From: CAIWAH01 sp964602595
GTDB taxonomy: Bacteria; Verrucomicrobiota; Verrucomicrobiia; Limisphaerales; UBA9464
NCBI GenBank assembly: GCA_964602595.1
Contig: CAZRRO010000005.1
Coordinates: 62,001-126,000, forward strand
Reading direction: 5' to 3'
DNA: 64,000 nucleotides
A model generated the notes under the pieces. It was not told where the DNA came from and ran no database searches. It saw only the letters and a program-made list of their open reading frames with translations. Positions 17,275 to 25,202 of this stretch are shown in pieces. The translations under genes were made by a program, and so were the position numbers. The stretch's first letter is position 1. The number at the start of each line of letters is the position of its first letter.

Positions 17275-18102
17275 TTACTTCTTCTCCTCTTCCCACGACT
17301 GCTTAGCCCCGAGTAGAAACTTCTTCACTGAGATTTTCTCCCCTTGCCAAGGGATACGTGCTGAGTTATACTCTTTCGCCGGTTGCCCACTCCAAACCGC
17401 CTCCAGCAACTTGACCGCACGATGATAGGTCTCGCGTTCCGTGTACAGCCCCAGTTCCAGATCGTAAACTTCTTTCTCGTAGTGACGATACCCTTTGACA
17501 ATATCAGGGAAGAGATGACGCCAGTTAGTCTGCTCGGAGCAGAACCGGACCAAGTCTCTCCAGGGGAGAGAGGCGTGCGTCTCTACTTTTCTCGACATCT
17601 TCACTGTCAACCCCTGGCGAGCTAAGTTGATGAAGTCTCTCAACTCTTCTTGGGTATCGTCACTCTCGTAAGTTGCTCTCATCATCCCCTCGTAGACATC
17701 ATCTTTCATCCTGACCACTTGGAACCCAGCTTGCAAGCATGCTCGTACACGTTCCCACTTCTTTGTGTTGTCGAGAGTATCTTGAAGGTACAAGTACAGT
17801 ACCGGGACTTCGAATTGAGTCACGTTCGAGTCCAGCCCGAGTTGCAGAGCTGTGATTAGCCAGGGAAGAGGAGCATTGAGAAAGATCGGGAACAAGTGGG
17901 CACTCGAGGCCCGACTACTAAAGTAGGTAAAGATCTCTTGACGGTCTGAGGGTTCAGGAATCTCGAGGTTAACGATCACCGAGAGGAGGTCAGCCAGAGC
18001 TTGACCGTCAACGATCCCAGAGAAAACGAAAGTGTGCTCGAAGGTATGGTAGTTCCTCAGAGTCACTTCTCGGCGATAATCGCCCAGAAGGTAGCGAGTC
18101 AT
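17275..18102 (-). CDS. W(K/R)DLVR family protein, second member
   Basis: 275 residues from MTRYLLGDYRREV. Colinear with the next gene: an N-terminal NY(H/R)(T/E)FEHTF block, a middle helical part, then LPWRDLVRFCS, GLYTERE and RIP..GE.ISVK.FL..AK(Q/E)SWE. The frame opens at 18144, but that ATG is the promoter box, so the start is moved to 18102. No known domain recognised. Confidence 0.65.
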   Translation of the reverse strand: MTRYLLGDYRREVTLRNYHTFEHTFVFSGIVDGQALADLLSVIVNLEIPEPSDRQEIFTYFSSRASSAHLFPIFLNAPLPWLITALQLGLDSNVTQFEVPVLYLYLQDTLDNTKKWERVRACLQAGFQVVRMKDDVYEGMMRATYESDDTQEELRDFINLARQGLTVKMSRKVETHASLPWRDLVRFCSEQTNWRHLFPDIVKGYRHYEKEVYDLELGLYTERETYHRAVKLLEAVWSGQPAKEYNSARIPWQGEKISVKKFLLGAKQSWEEEKK

Positions 18103-18136
18103 TCTCGTGTGTTCGAGAAGAAATGTAGAAAAGTAC

Positions 18137-18148
18137 GGGATCATTTTT
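18137..18148 (-). promoter_or_regulatory. early-type promoter box
   Basis: AAAAATGATCCC, 46 nt before the ATG at 18102. Confidence 0.6.
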
Positions 18149-18166
18149 CGTGAAAATACCTTGATG

Positions 18167-18188
18167 GTAAGTCCTCTTGAGAACTTAC
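18167..18188 (-). terminator. imperfect hairpin
   Basis: GTAAGT ... ACTTAC around CCTCTTGAGA; 9 nt after the stop at 18197, an imperfect relative of 17241-17266. Confidence 0.4.
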
Positions 18189-18196
18189 TTTACCTT

Positions 18197-19192
18197 TCAC
18201 TTCCTTCTCTCCTCTCTCTCCCACGACTCCTTAGCCCTGATCAGGAAAGACTTTACTGAGATTGTCTCCCCGCCGAAAGGGATTCGAGGTCGACGATACT
18301 CTGCAGGATTTTTCCCACTCCAACTCATCTCCAGGATACCGACAGCCTGCTGGTACACCTCTCGCTCCGTGTACAATCCCATCTCAAAGTTATGGAGAGC
18401 GCGACCGTACTCGTCAGGATCCTCGCTGTAGAGGAAAAACTCCCAGTTGTCCTTGACCGAGCAGAACCGGACCAGGTCTCTCCACTCAAGGTTCTTCGAC
18501 GCGCCAATCACCACATTCCCTTCTCCGGGTGAGATCTTTGTTCTGTCTGCGTGCGTGATCTTCACCTCGCCTTCTGGGGGAATGCACATCGAAGTACTCT
18601 CCGGGAGACCCAACAGCTTGTGACCGCACTTGTCCAATACCTTCCTCTTCTCTGGATCCTGAAAGGTTTTCTCTTTGCTGAGGTCCTCGAAGAACTGAGC
18701 TACTTTGATGTAGGTTTCCCCAGACATAGGGACAGGCTTGAACCAGAATCTCGAGCACATCTCGACTCGCTTCCACTTCTCGAGAATACACTCACTGTCC
18801 GAGCAGATGTACTGGTACAAGATCGTTCCCCCGATCCCTGTGGCATTGGGATCGAGATGGTACCGAAAAGCTGACTCCAACCACTCAATCGGGGCTGTGA
18901 GAAAGTACCGAAGAAGGTGCCGGGACGGAACTCCCTCTGGATCACTAACTGAGTTAATGTCGAGAAAGGTGGTGAAGTAACCGATTACCTCCATCCGCAC
19001 TGTTCTCTCAGGAACCGGTCGACGATGAAGCAAAGCGACAAGGAGAGAGCGCAATCGGTCACGGTAGAGCACACCTCCCGGCTTGAAAGTGTGCTCGAAC
19101 TCACGGTAGTTGCTGAAGGTGACTTCATCGAGGTAGTCTTGGAGAGTGTACACCTTCTCGGAAGCCTTCTCGGAAGCCTTCTCGGAAGCCAT
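18197..19192 (-). CDS. W(K/R)DLVR family protein, third and longest member
   Basis: 331 residues, starting with three copies of SEKA (MASEKASEKASEK). It contains the full set of family blocks (NYREFEHTF, LEWRDLVRFCS, GLYTERE, RIPFGGETISVKSFL, AKESWE). The in-frame GTG at 19243 overlaps the promoter box, so the ATG at 19192 is chosen. Three neighbouring copies point to local duplication. Function unknown. Confidence 0.65.
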   Translation of the reverse strand: MASEKASEKASEKVYTLQDYLDEVTFSNYREFEHTFKPGGVLYRDRLRSLLVALLHRRPVPERTVRMEVIGYFTTFLDINSVSDPEGVPSRHLLRYFLTAPIEWLESAFRYHLDPNATGIGGTILYQYICSDSECILEKWKRVEMCSRFWFKPVPMSGETYIKVAQFFEDLSKEKTFQDPEKRKVLDKCGHKLLGLPESTSMCIPPEGEVKITHADRTKISPGEGNVVIGASKNLEWRDLVRFCSVKDNWEFFLYSEDPDEYGRALHNFEMGLYTEREVYQQAVGILEMSWSGKNPAEYRRPRIPFGGETISVKSFLIRAKESWEREERRK

Positions 19193-19227
19193 CTTCGACT
19201 GATGATACTTTCTATCTTCTTGAGAGA

Positions 19228-19240
19228 CAAACTCAGTTTT
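19228..19240 (-). promoter_or_regulatory. early-type promoter box overlapping the next gene's stop
   Basis: AAAACTGAGTTTG, 48 nt before the ATG at 19192; within 2 nt of the TGA (19240-19242) of the SWIB gene. Confidence 0.55.
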
Positions 19241-19530
19241 CACTTGACTTGAAGTTGTCCGATCAAGTCTTGCAAGTGGTAGAAGGTGAGTGGTCTACGA
19301 TCGACTGAAGCAGTATTGTACTTGAGTAGAGAGGCCAGTTTCTCGTCGGGAAGGATCTCTCTGGGATTGTCGGGGTTCTGGAGCTTGGTTTCCTTGATGT
19401 AGGTACAGATTGCCTTAGTGATTTCAAGACGAGATTTCCGAGCCGAATCGTCCCATCCAGCAAAATCTGCCATCTCCTTGGTGATGGGGAAAGGCTCGGA
19501 AATCTCATCGACGCCGTGCAAAGCGTACAT
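19240..19530 (-). CDS. SWIB/MDM2-domain protein, short form
   Basis: 96 residues that are little more than one SWIB domain: FPITKEMADFAGWD, ITKAICTYIKETKLQNP, REILPDEKLASLL and a final FYHLQDLIGQL helix. It matches the C-terminal half of the next gene closely but has no basic N-terminal extension. SWIB domains occur in chromatin remodelling factors and in some topoisomerases. Here it may act in viral chromatin or transcription, which is inference. Confidence 0.85.
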   Translation of the reverse strand: MYALHGVDEISEPFPITKEMADFAGWDDSARKSRLEITKAICTYIKETKLQNPDNPREILPDEKLASLLKYNTASVDRRPLTFYHLQDLIGQLQVK

Positions 19531-19582
19531 GATTCCTTACTTCGTGTGTACTCCTTTCACTCCTCAAATTCGTCTATGTAAA

Positions 19583-19596
19583 GTTCTGAACAGAAC
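19583..19596 (-). terminator. small hairpin
   Basis: GTTCTG, AA, CAGAAC; about 35 nt after the stop at 19631. Confidence 0.4.
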
Positions 19597-19630
19597 GTTA
19601 CTGAAGTCATTTTCTCTTGAGAAGAGAAGT

Positions 19631-20296
19631 TCACTTGCTCGGGGCCACCGAGACACTCGCAGACGCAGCGCTCTTAGCAGCCGTGGGAGGCTTGACCTGG
19701 AGCTGACCGATCAGCTTCTGCAGGTAAAAGAAGGTGAGGGGATCGTTCCCTGCCACCGAGGGATCGTACTTGAGGAGACCCTTAAGCTTCTCATCGGGGA
19801 TAATCTCCTTGAGGTTAGCAGGGTTCTGCAGCTTCTGCTCCTTGACGTAAGAGCAAATCTGCTTGGTGATGTCGACACGCGACTTCTCGATTGAGGCATC
19901 CCAGCCAGCGAAGGCCGCCATCTCCTTGGTGATGGGGTGAGCCTTGCAGAAACCGCCATCGTTGCGAGTAGGACGACGAGGCTTCTTGGTGGAGGCCAGC
20001 ATCAGTCTCTCCACGTCCTTGTGAATGGCCTTGACACGAGCGCCAAGGGTACGGAGGAGCTTCACGCCGGTGTTGCCAGCCTTGCCGCCCTTCCCCTCCT
20101 TCTTGCGAGCGATCTCAGCCGCCTCGGCAGCCTTGCGATGAGAGTCAATCTCGCTAACCAGCAGCGCCTTCAGGTCCTCGAAGGACTTGCGCACGCTCGC
20201 AGCATCGACAACGCGACGCGGCTTCTTAACCTTGGCAACGGCGGCCTCGGTCTTGGACTCGGACACAACAGCGGTGGTAGCAACGGAGGTAGACAT
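19631..20296 (-). CDS. SWIB/MDM2-domain protein with basic N-terminus
   Basis: 221 residues. The first 110 are Ala/Lys/Arg-rich and helical (KVKKPRRVVDAASVRKSFEDL, ARKKEGKGGKAGN), followed by KKPRRPTR and a complete SWIB domain (about 117-203: CKAHPITKEMAAFAGWD ... KLIGQLQVK). The tail is Ala/Ser-rich. The basic arm suggests DNA binding. Codon use is more GC-rich than in neighbours, as in the other likely abundant proteins (20620, 31 kb GTPase). Confidence 0.85.
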   Translation of the reverse strand: MSTSVATTAVVSESKTEAAVAKVKKPRRVVDAASVRKSFEDLKALLVSEIDSHRKAAEAAEIARKKEGKGGKAGNTGVKLLRTLGARVKAIHKDVERLMLASTKKPRRPTRNDGGFCKAHPITKEMAAFAGWDASIEKSRVDITKQICSYVKEQKLQNPANLKEIIPDEKLKGLLKYDPSVAGNDPLTFFYLQKLIGQLQVKPPTAAKSAASASVSVAPSK

Positions 20297-20467
20297 TCTG
20301 TCTTTGCTTTTGCAAGATTGCCTGTCTTTAGATCATTTAGTAGGCATCAAAAGTTAGGAGGATGGGTGGGGGTGTGCAAACGTTTGCTTAAAGGCCTTTA
20401 ATCTAAAGGGAAATCCGAACAAGATCGGAAAACTCCCACTGAACGTGTACTTCACTAAATTATAGAC

Positions 20468-20480
20468 AAAAATGAGTGGG
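20468..20480 (+). promoter_or_regulatory. early-type promoter box
   Basis: AAAAATGAGTGGG; 152 nt before the ATG at 20620, separated from it by the 19-bp repeats. Confidence 0.4.
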
Positions 20481-20528
20481 TGCTTGTACTGGTGTACCGA
20501 TTTTAAGACATCTCTTCACAGAGAAAGC

Positions 20529-20602
20529 GCTTGACTCGCTTGCTTTCACTTGACTCGCTTGCTTACGCTTGACTCGCTTGCTTACGCTTGACTCGCTTGC
20601 AC
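20529..20602 (+). repeat. 19-bp tandem repeat, four copies
   Basis: Unit GCTTGACTCGCTTGCTTAC starting at 20529, 20548, 20567 and 20586, directly upstream of the ATG at 20620. It may lengthen the 5' leader or act as a binding array. Confidence 0.85.
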
Positions 20603-20619
20603 TTACTCAAACTCAAAAC

Positions 20620-21648
20620 ATGGCCACTTTGATGAACACCGATTCTTTGGACGAAGTTTACGAGTACGTCAACGAGGAGGGACAGTTCGTTGAGTACGAT
20701 CTCAACCGCCTAGTCGTCTCTGACGCGGCGGAAGAGAAGATTCCTTCTCAGGCTGAGCAGAAGATGACTGGGTTCCGCATGAAGGTCTTCGACAAGCGTC
20801 CGGACGGGAAGATCCAGGACTTCCTCATTCGCAGTGAGGAACTGGGCTCGGGAGGTGTGAAGGAGTCTCATGATCAGAGTACAGGAGAGATGAACGGGTA
20901 CTCTCTTCCGCTTTACATGTGGAATCAGGAGGGAGCCACTCCCACGCAGAAGGCGATCACTGACTTCCTGGAGAAGAAGTTGCTCCCTGCCATCAAGGAG
21001 AAGATCGTGGAGAAGCGTGATACTTTCCGTCAGCCTGATCTGGAGGTGCGTGATCTCAAGAAGATGGGTCTCTTCTACCGTCCTAAGGAGGCTACGGGGA
21101 AAATCAACCTGGATGATGCTCCTAGCTGGTACCCCAAGATTATCGTTTCCAAGAAGAAGAACTACCGGATCGTCACCCAGTTCTACCAGCTCGACGCGGT
21201 CAACGAGGAGGGGAACCCGATCAAGCTTGACCCGCTCAGCCTGATGGACAAGAACGGAAGGTGCCGTGCCACCATCAAGCTGGACAGCATCTGGGTTGGA
21301 GCTCTCGGGATCAGTCTCCAGGTGAAGGTGTGGGAGGCCGACTACAACCCGAAGGACTCTTTCCTTCCTCGCAAGGGACGCATCTCCAAGACGGCTCAGG
21401 TGTACACTTCCGAGAACAACCCTCTCCTTGCTCTCACCATCGGGGCTCAGAAGAAGGAGAGTGCTTCACCTAAGCAGATTGAGCCCAAGAAGGAAGAGAA
21501 TGAGGAGGGAGGTGATGGGGAGGCTGACGGAGCTGGTGACATTCAGACTACTCCAGCTTCGGCCCCTGTATCAGTCCCTGCACCAGTTAAGAAGACGAAG
21601 GTAGTTGTCAACAAGGTGGCGGCGAAGGCCCCTGCTCCTAAGGCGTAA
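20620..21648 (+). CDS. conserved NCLDV protein, possibly ssDNA-binding
   Basis: 342 residues. The N-terminal 40 are acidic; the centre has KIIVSKKKNYRIVTQFYQLD and then CRATIKLDSIWVGALGISLQVKVWEA, a pattern I associate with a protein family widespread in NCLDV genomes (A-x-I-x-L..I..G...SLQVK). The last 80 residues are a Lys/Glu/Pro/Ala-rich tail (EENEEGGDGEADGAG, then KKTKVVVNK). A beta-barrel core with a charged tail would fit a single-stranded DNA-binding protein, but that is a guess. Codon use is GC-rich and regular, suggesting strong expression. The ATG at 20620 is used; the earlier opening runs through the repeats. Confidence 0.7.
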   Translation: MATLMNTDSLDEVYEYVNEEGQFVEYDLNRLVVSDAAEEKIPSQAEQKMTGFRMKVFDKRPDGKIQDFLIRSEELGSGGVKESHDQSTGEMNGYSLPLYMWNQEGATPTQKAITDFLEKKLLPAIKEKIVEKRDTFRQPDLEVRDLKKMGLFYRPKEATGKINLDDAPSWYPKIIVSKKKNYRIVTQFYQLDAVNEEGNPIKLDPLSLMDKNGRCRATIKLDSIWVGALGISLQVKVWEADYNPKDSFLPRKGRISKTAQVYTSENNPLLALTIGAQKKESASPKQIEPKKEENEEGGDGEADGAGDIQTTPASAPVSVPAPVKKTKVVVNKVAAKAPAPKA

Positions 21649-21671
21649 AGTATGAGAGGTAAAAGAAGTTT

Positions 21672-21687
21672 ACTCCCTTTGGGGAGT
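21672..21687. terminator. hairpin between convergent genes
   Basis: ACTCCC, loop TTTG, GGGAGT; 23 nt past the stop at 21648 and 25 nt from the stop at 21712. Confidence 0.5.
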
Positions 21688-21711
21688 TAACACAAAACAC
21701 TTAAGAGTCCT

Positions 21712-22023
21712 CTAAGCTCTGTGCCCAAATTTTTGCTTGAACAGCATCAACGCCGCCACCAACAGCGCAAGAGTTCCGCCTACCCCGAGAATGTCCTCAA
21801 GATTGTGACCGTTGCGAGTACAGACCGGGTTACCTCCACCCGTCACGTGTTCAAGGTGGCCCTTCTGGCATGTACCTTCACTCCAGACCGTACAAGTCTT
21901 CTTCACCGTATCAGCACTGGGGCAAGTCTCAGGTGACTTGTTAAGGACTCTCTGGTTCTTGATCAGGTATCTCGAGATGACAATGGCGATGACGCCACTA
22001 ATGACGAGCGCGTTCGTCGACAT
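21712..22023 (-). CDS. small two-helix membrane protein
   Basis: 103 residues. Two hydrophobic helices (about 5-21 and 78-94) flank a loop with four Cys (CPSADTVKKTC, GTCQ, NPVC), probably disulphide-linked. NCLDV virions often contain such small membrane proteins; assignment as virion membrane protein is inference. Confidence 0.65.
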   Translation of the reverse strand: MSTNALVISGVIAIVISRYLIKNQRVLNKSPETCPSADTVKKTCTVWSEGTCQKGHLEHVTGGGNPVCTRNGHNLEDILGVGGTLALLVAALMLFKQKFGHRA

Positions 22024-22047
22024 TCCGGGCGCTTTCTAATTAACAAG

Positions 22048-22061
22048 AAAAAGTGAGTATC
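22048..22061 (+). promoter_or_regulatory. early-type promoter box, variant
   Basis: AAAAAGTGAGTATC, 47 nt before the ATG at 22095; the GTG inside it opens the frame falsely. Confidence 0.5.
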
Positions 22062-22094
22062 TTCTTTCTCTTAACTCGAGAAAGTAATCTCTCG

Positions 22095-22478
22095 ATGGCC
22101 TCTCAAAAGAACCTTTCACCCGACAAGAGTGTTCAGATAGCCACGTTTGTAGTAGAACGCCTCAAGACTGAATTACGGTTGAAAGGAGAGATCAACCTCC
22201 TCTCGATGATGAGGCGCGTTCAGATTGATCTGGAAGTAGGTACAGACGGGTTCACCGGCAAGAAGATCATTCAGCACCGTCTCAGCATTGACGAGATCGT
22301 GGTCTTGGTTGACACGGTTGTGAAGTACATTCGAAGGGAAAAGGTCCCAGCCAATATCGACATGCCAGTAAGAGCTTGCTCAATGACTCACTTAGCGTTG
22401 CTCAGGCACAAGATGTTTCTTCGGCCTTCTCCTTCTTCAGGTTCCTTCGAGTGTCCGTGCGGGTGCAAGAAAGGGTGA
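22095..22478 (+). CDS. unknown protein with C-terminal Cys motif
   Basis: 127 residues, mostly helical, with two repeated-looking helices (IATFVVERLKTELRL and IVVLVDTVVKYIRREK). It ends in CPCGCKKG, which could bind a metal. Convergent with the helicase gene; both share the hairpin at 22482-22501. Not recognised. Confidence 0.65.
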   Translation: MASQKNLSPDKSVQIATFVVERLKTELRLKGEINLLSMMRRVQIDLEVGTDGFTGKKIIQHRLSIDEIVVLVDTVVKYIRREKVPANIDMPVRACSMTHLALLRHKMFLRPSPSSGSFECPCGCKKG

Positions 22479-22481
22479 AAA

Positions 22482-22501
22482 TAAGACTTCTCGAAGTCTT
22501 A
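22482..22501. terminator. shared hairpin between convergent genes
   Basis: TAAGACTT, loop CTCG, AAGTCTTA; 4 nt after the stop at 22478. Confidence 0.65.
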
Positions 22502-22511
22502 TTAATACCTC

Positions 22512-23834
22512 TTACTCAAACACAATCTCAACCTCGCCTTCCTTTCGTGGGACAAAGAACTGTGGGTAGCTAACTCGGAAATCTCGAATCTTCCCCCCGA
22601 TCTCGATTGAGTACTGCTTTCGGGTGCGAAAATGGTTTTCCAGACTCTTCAGCTTGTCCACTAGGTCCACCACGATCGGACGAACATCTTCTCTTCTCAC
22701 GCACCTCCCGAAGTACTGAATGAAGAGGGCCTCAACGTCAGAGGCGATCACCAACATGTCTACTTTGGGGTGATCGAACCCCACTCCGGCCTTGTTAGTC
22801 GTAGCTACCAGGACTCGAGCCTCTTCGTTAAAAACGCGCCTATTCCCGCAGTACCAGTCGACACTCTCACCTCGTTCTTTGAGAAGAGTGTACAAAAGGT
22901 TGACTTGTTCTGTACGCTTACACAAGACCAGAATGTTCCGATCGGCAAAGAACTCGCACACCTGAGTAATCCACTGGTTTCGTTCTTGGGTAACGGCTTG
23001 GTACTCCAGCACGCTGTGCCAGTCCGTGTCTCCGCGCTGATTCTTCTTTACTGGGACCACTAACTGTGTGTCAAACCGAAAGTAGTCGTGCTCCACTCGC
23101 AGTGGGATCACGATCTGGTAAGCCCCGAAGTGATGATGCAGAATCTTGTCCAACCCGTCTTCCTTGTCAGGAGTAGCACTCAACCCGATGCACCACTTAG
23201 GCCGAAAGTAGAGGAGGGACTGTGACATCTTCTCGCTGCAGAGAACGTGAGCTTCGTCCGCGATCAGGAACCCCACATCGGCAAAGTCTTCTCTGGAGCG
23301 TTTCAGCACCGTGATAGGGTTGATAATGTAGAAGTGAGCTTTCGGGTTGATGGGGTCACGGGCCCCCAGACGTTGAATTATCGCGCCAGGAAGGAGATTT
23401 TCGATACTCTTAACCCACTGATCTTGAATGTTGAGACGATGGGCCAAGATACAAGCTTTTACTCTGAGGAGACTAGAGATGTAGATACTGGTGTGAGTCT
23501 TCCCCTTCCCTGTAGCCATAGCCAGAAAGACGCACCGCACCTTGTTCAACCTCATCACTGCCTCGTCAACTACTTTTTGCTGGTACTCTCTCAGGTTCCC
23601 GTTCCACTTCAGTTCAGTCTTTGGGAACTTAGTGGTATCGTTGGGGTACTTCTTCAGCTTCTGGTTCCCGTAGTAGAAGGGAACGTACAAGTCTTCTCCT
23701 TCTACGAGGAAGGGGTAAAGCTCGACCGCTTTCCCGTACCCCATGAAATCAGGCTTGGAAACCACGGTGAGATCATCAGAGTACTGTTTCTTCTCCTCGA
23801 GAGAGAGTTCAGAAAGATCCACCCGTACACTCAT
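22512..23834 (-). CDS. SF2 DNA/RNA helicase
   Basis: 440 residues. Helicase motifs in order: Q-like LREYQQKVVDEA, motif I MATGKGKTH, Ia AHRLNIQDQW, II DEAH, III SATP, and in the second RecA domain VLVATTNKAGVGFDHP and QYFGRCVRRED. The layout is like the poxvirus A18/phage UvsW group of SF2 helicases, which act in transcript release or recombination. The frame opens at 23942 and the next ATG (23927) lies across the previous gene's hairpin; the promoter box at 23861-23871 places the real start at MSVRVDLSEL (23834). Confidence 0.9.
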   Translation of the reverse strand: MSVRVDLSELSLEEKKQYSDDLTVVSKPDFMGYGKAVELYPFLVEGEDLYVPFYYGNQKLKKYPNDTTKFPKTELKWNGNLREYQQKVVDEAVMRLNKVRCVFLAMATGKGKTHTSIYISSLLRVKACILAHRLNIQDQWVKSIENLLPGAIIQRLGARDPINPKAHFYIINPITVLKRSREDFADVGFLIADEAHVLCSEKMSQSLLYFRPKWCIGLSATPDKEDGLDKILHHHFGAYQIVIPLRVEHDYFRFDTQLVVPVKKNQRGDTDWHSVLEYQAVTQERNQWITQVCEFFADRNILVLCKRTEQVNLLYTLLKERGESVDWYCGNRRVFNEEARVLVATTNKAGVGFDHPKVDMLVIASDVEALFIQYFGRCVRREDVRPIVVDLVDKLKSLENHFRTRKQYSIEIGGKIRDFRVSYPQFFVPRKEGEVEIVFE

Positions 23835-23860
23835 TTCATCTCTCGAGCAAGTTACGAAGA

Positions 23861-23871
23861 GACTCAATTTT
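23861..23871 (-). promoter_or_regulatory. early-type promoter box
   Basis: AAAATTGAGTC, 37 nt before the ATG at 23834. Confidence 0.65.
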
Positions 23872-23892
23872 CCCTCCGTAACAGGTAAGTAA

Positions 23893-23914
23893 TTAACACC
23901 CTCGAGGGTGTTAA
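23893..23914 (-). terminator. hairpin containing the stop codon
   Basis: TTAACACCC, loop TCGA, GGGTGTTAA; the TAA of the gene at 23911-24234 is the first arm. Confidence 0.7.
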
Positions 23915-24234
23915 TCTTGGGCGTCATCCTCTTCAGCCTCACGAGCGTTTTTCTCTATTCTTCCATCCTCGTCAGTGGCGCACTTCTCGCACAAGAAACT
24001 TGACTCTACCTCTCGAAACCCTCTCCCCTTATCCCTGAAAAAGCACCCTCCGCACAAATGATACCCACACTCGTCACACATTCCTCCCTTGTCGTTATCT
24101 TCCCAATCCAACCCTTCTGGACAAGCAGCACAAGTGTAGTACTTGTTGTCATCTTCGCATTCTGGGCACTCTACCACGTACTCTTGACGAGTGGGTCTCA
24201 AGACAGTTTCACACTTCCAGCACTGATGTGCCAT
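23911..24234 (-). CDS. Cys-rich zinc-binding protein
   Basis: 107 residues with at least six C-x2-C or C-x-x-C pairs: CWKC, CPEC, CAAC, CDEC, CGGC, CEKC. This would form two to three zinc ribbons or a RING/PHD-like cross-brace. The tail is acidic (EEDDAQD). Nucleic-acid or protein binding is likely; no specific family assigned. Confidence 0.7.
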   Translation of the reverse strand: MAHQCWKCETVLRPTRQEYVVECPECEDDNKYYTCAACPEGLDWEDNDKGGMCDECGYHLCGGCFFRDKGRGFREVESSFLCEKCATDEDGRIEKNAREAEEDDAQD

Positions 24235-24263
24235 GTTTTAGTTCGGACAACAGTACTAGTTAA

Positions 24264-24274
24264 GACTCAATTTT
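24264..24274 (-). promoter_or_regulatory. early-type promoter box
   Basis: AAAATTGAGTC, 40 nt before the ATG at 24234. Confidence 0.65.
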
Positions 24275-24326
24275 AGTTAAACATGCCCTTTTGTAGTAAA
24301 CTTCCCATCTTTGATCATCTTCGAGA

Positions 24327-24587
24327 ATGGCCCGCGTTGATCCTTCCACTGATCCCCTCAACGATCAGATGTACGAGGGACTGAGGCTGACTGATTTCCT
24401 TCGCCACTTCTCCGGGCAGGTGACTAAGGTGGAGGCAGAAGCTACTGGGATGAGCACGGCTGGACCCTTTCTGGACGAGGATACTCCTACAGTAGTGAAG
24501 AAGTCGCGGCAACAACGTCGAGCTGAAGCGAAGAAGGCGACGAAGGACGCGATGAAGGAGCAAAAGAAGGCGACAAAGAACAAGTAA
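24327..24587 (+). CDS. small basic-tailed unknown protein
   Basis: 86 residues: an acidic-neutral first half and a strongly basic last third (KKSRQQRRAEAKKATKDAMKEQKKATKNK spread over residues 58-86), probably an RNA- or DNA-binding helix. The ATG follows the CATCTTCGAGA leader. Stop codon embedded in a hairpin shared with the next, convergent gene. Confidence 0.65.
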   Translation: MARVDPSTDPLNDQMYEGLRLTDFLRHFSGQVTKVEAEATGMSTAGPFLDEDTPTVVKKSRQQRRAEAKKATKDAMKEQKKATKNK

Positions 24588-24607
24588 TACTCGCTTGAGT
24601 ATTACTT
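24582..24607. terminator. hairpin carrying both stop codons of two convergent genes
   Basis: AAGTAATACTC, loop GCTT, GAGTATTACTT. The plus-strand TAA (24585-24587) and the minus-strand TAA (24602-24604) sit symmetrically in the two arms. Confidence 0.75.
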
Positions 24608-25006
24608 CGGCACCTTCTCGGGGTGAAACTTGAGGTACTTGTCCACGAACCCGACGAAAAGCTTCATCCACTCCCAAGTCTTCTTCCGATCGTCAGGAGT
24701 AAAGGTGGGGTTAACCCAGAGACTTTTCAGAGTAGCAACTCGAGTCTGGTCCTTGACATCACTGAAGATTTGAGGGTTGTCTAGGAAGAACTTATCGACC
24801 TCTTGAATGATCTGCTCACGGTAAGGGTAGACGTGAGTGATCAGACGATCCATTACGTCCTCGATCAGGAGCTGATCTGCTACCATGATACGCATCATCA
24901 AGACATCTTGATCGTGAGGGAGCCACTCGATCAGTAGATCAATGAACTCGAGTAGGGATTTCTTGAACAGGATCAAGAGGCGAACCTCTCCGCTGGTGGA
25001 ACTCAT
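24602..25006 (-). CDS. conserved-looking helical protein, unknown
   Basis: 134 residues, all-helical by composition. The C-terminal part (FFLDNPQIFSDV, LKSLWVNPTFTPDDRKKTWEWMKLFVGFVDKY) resembles a small protein found repeatedly in NCLDV genomes, where the function is unknown. I give that from memory and cannot confirm it here. Confidence 0.65.
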   Translation of the reverse strand: MSSTSGEVRLLILFKKSLLEFIDLLIEWLPHDQDVLMMRIMVADQLLIEDVMDRLITHVYPYREQIIQEVDKFFLDNPQIFSDVKDQTRVATLKSLWVNPTFTPDDRKKTWEWMKLFVGFVDKYLKFHPEKVPK

Positions 25007-25031
25007 TTACTCTTCGATGATGTCTTTAATA

Positions 25032-25100
25032 AGTGAACGAACGAGTACGGACGAACGTGAATGAGTACGCACGAGTACGGACGAGTACGGACGAACGTGA
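25032..25100. repeat. imperfect short tandem repeats
   Basis: GAGTACGGACGAACGTGA and GAGTACGGAC units repeat about five times between divergent genes, ending at the promoter box. Confidence 0.65.
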
Positions 25101-25112
25101 AAAAATGAGTGC
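25100..25112 (+). promoter_or_regulatory. early-type promoter box
   Basis: AAAAAATGAGTGC, 103 nt before the ATG at 25203, unusually far. Confidence 0.4.
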
Positions 25113-25202
25113 GTGTAAGATTCTTATCGAGTAAGCACGGACTGATCTTAGAGAGGTGTTACCTCTCCTTCGATCACTCTCTGCATTCTTCAATCTTCGA
25201 AG

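Larger units (their letters stand above)
20297..20619. other. 323-bp divergent intergenic region
   Basis: Lies between divergent SWIB and 342-aa genes. It holds a promoter box (20468-20480), an AT-rich TAAATTATAGAC segment and four 19-bp repeats next to the plus-strand gene. No coding signal seen. Confidence 0.6.

Noticed and set aside
22512..23942. Start of the SF2 helicase at 23942 or 23927
   Set aside because: Both would place the start across the stop and hairpin of the neighbouring gene; the promoter box at 23861-23871 supports 23834.
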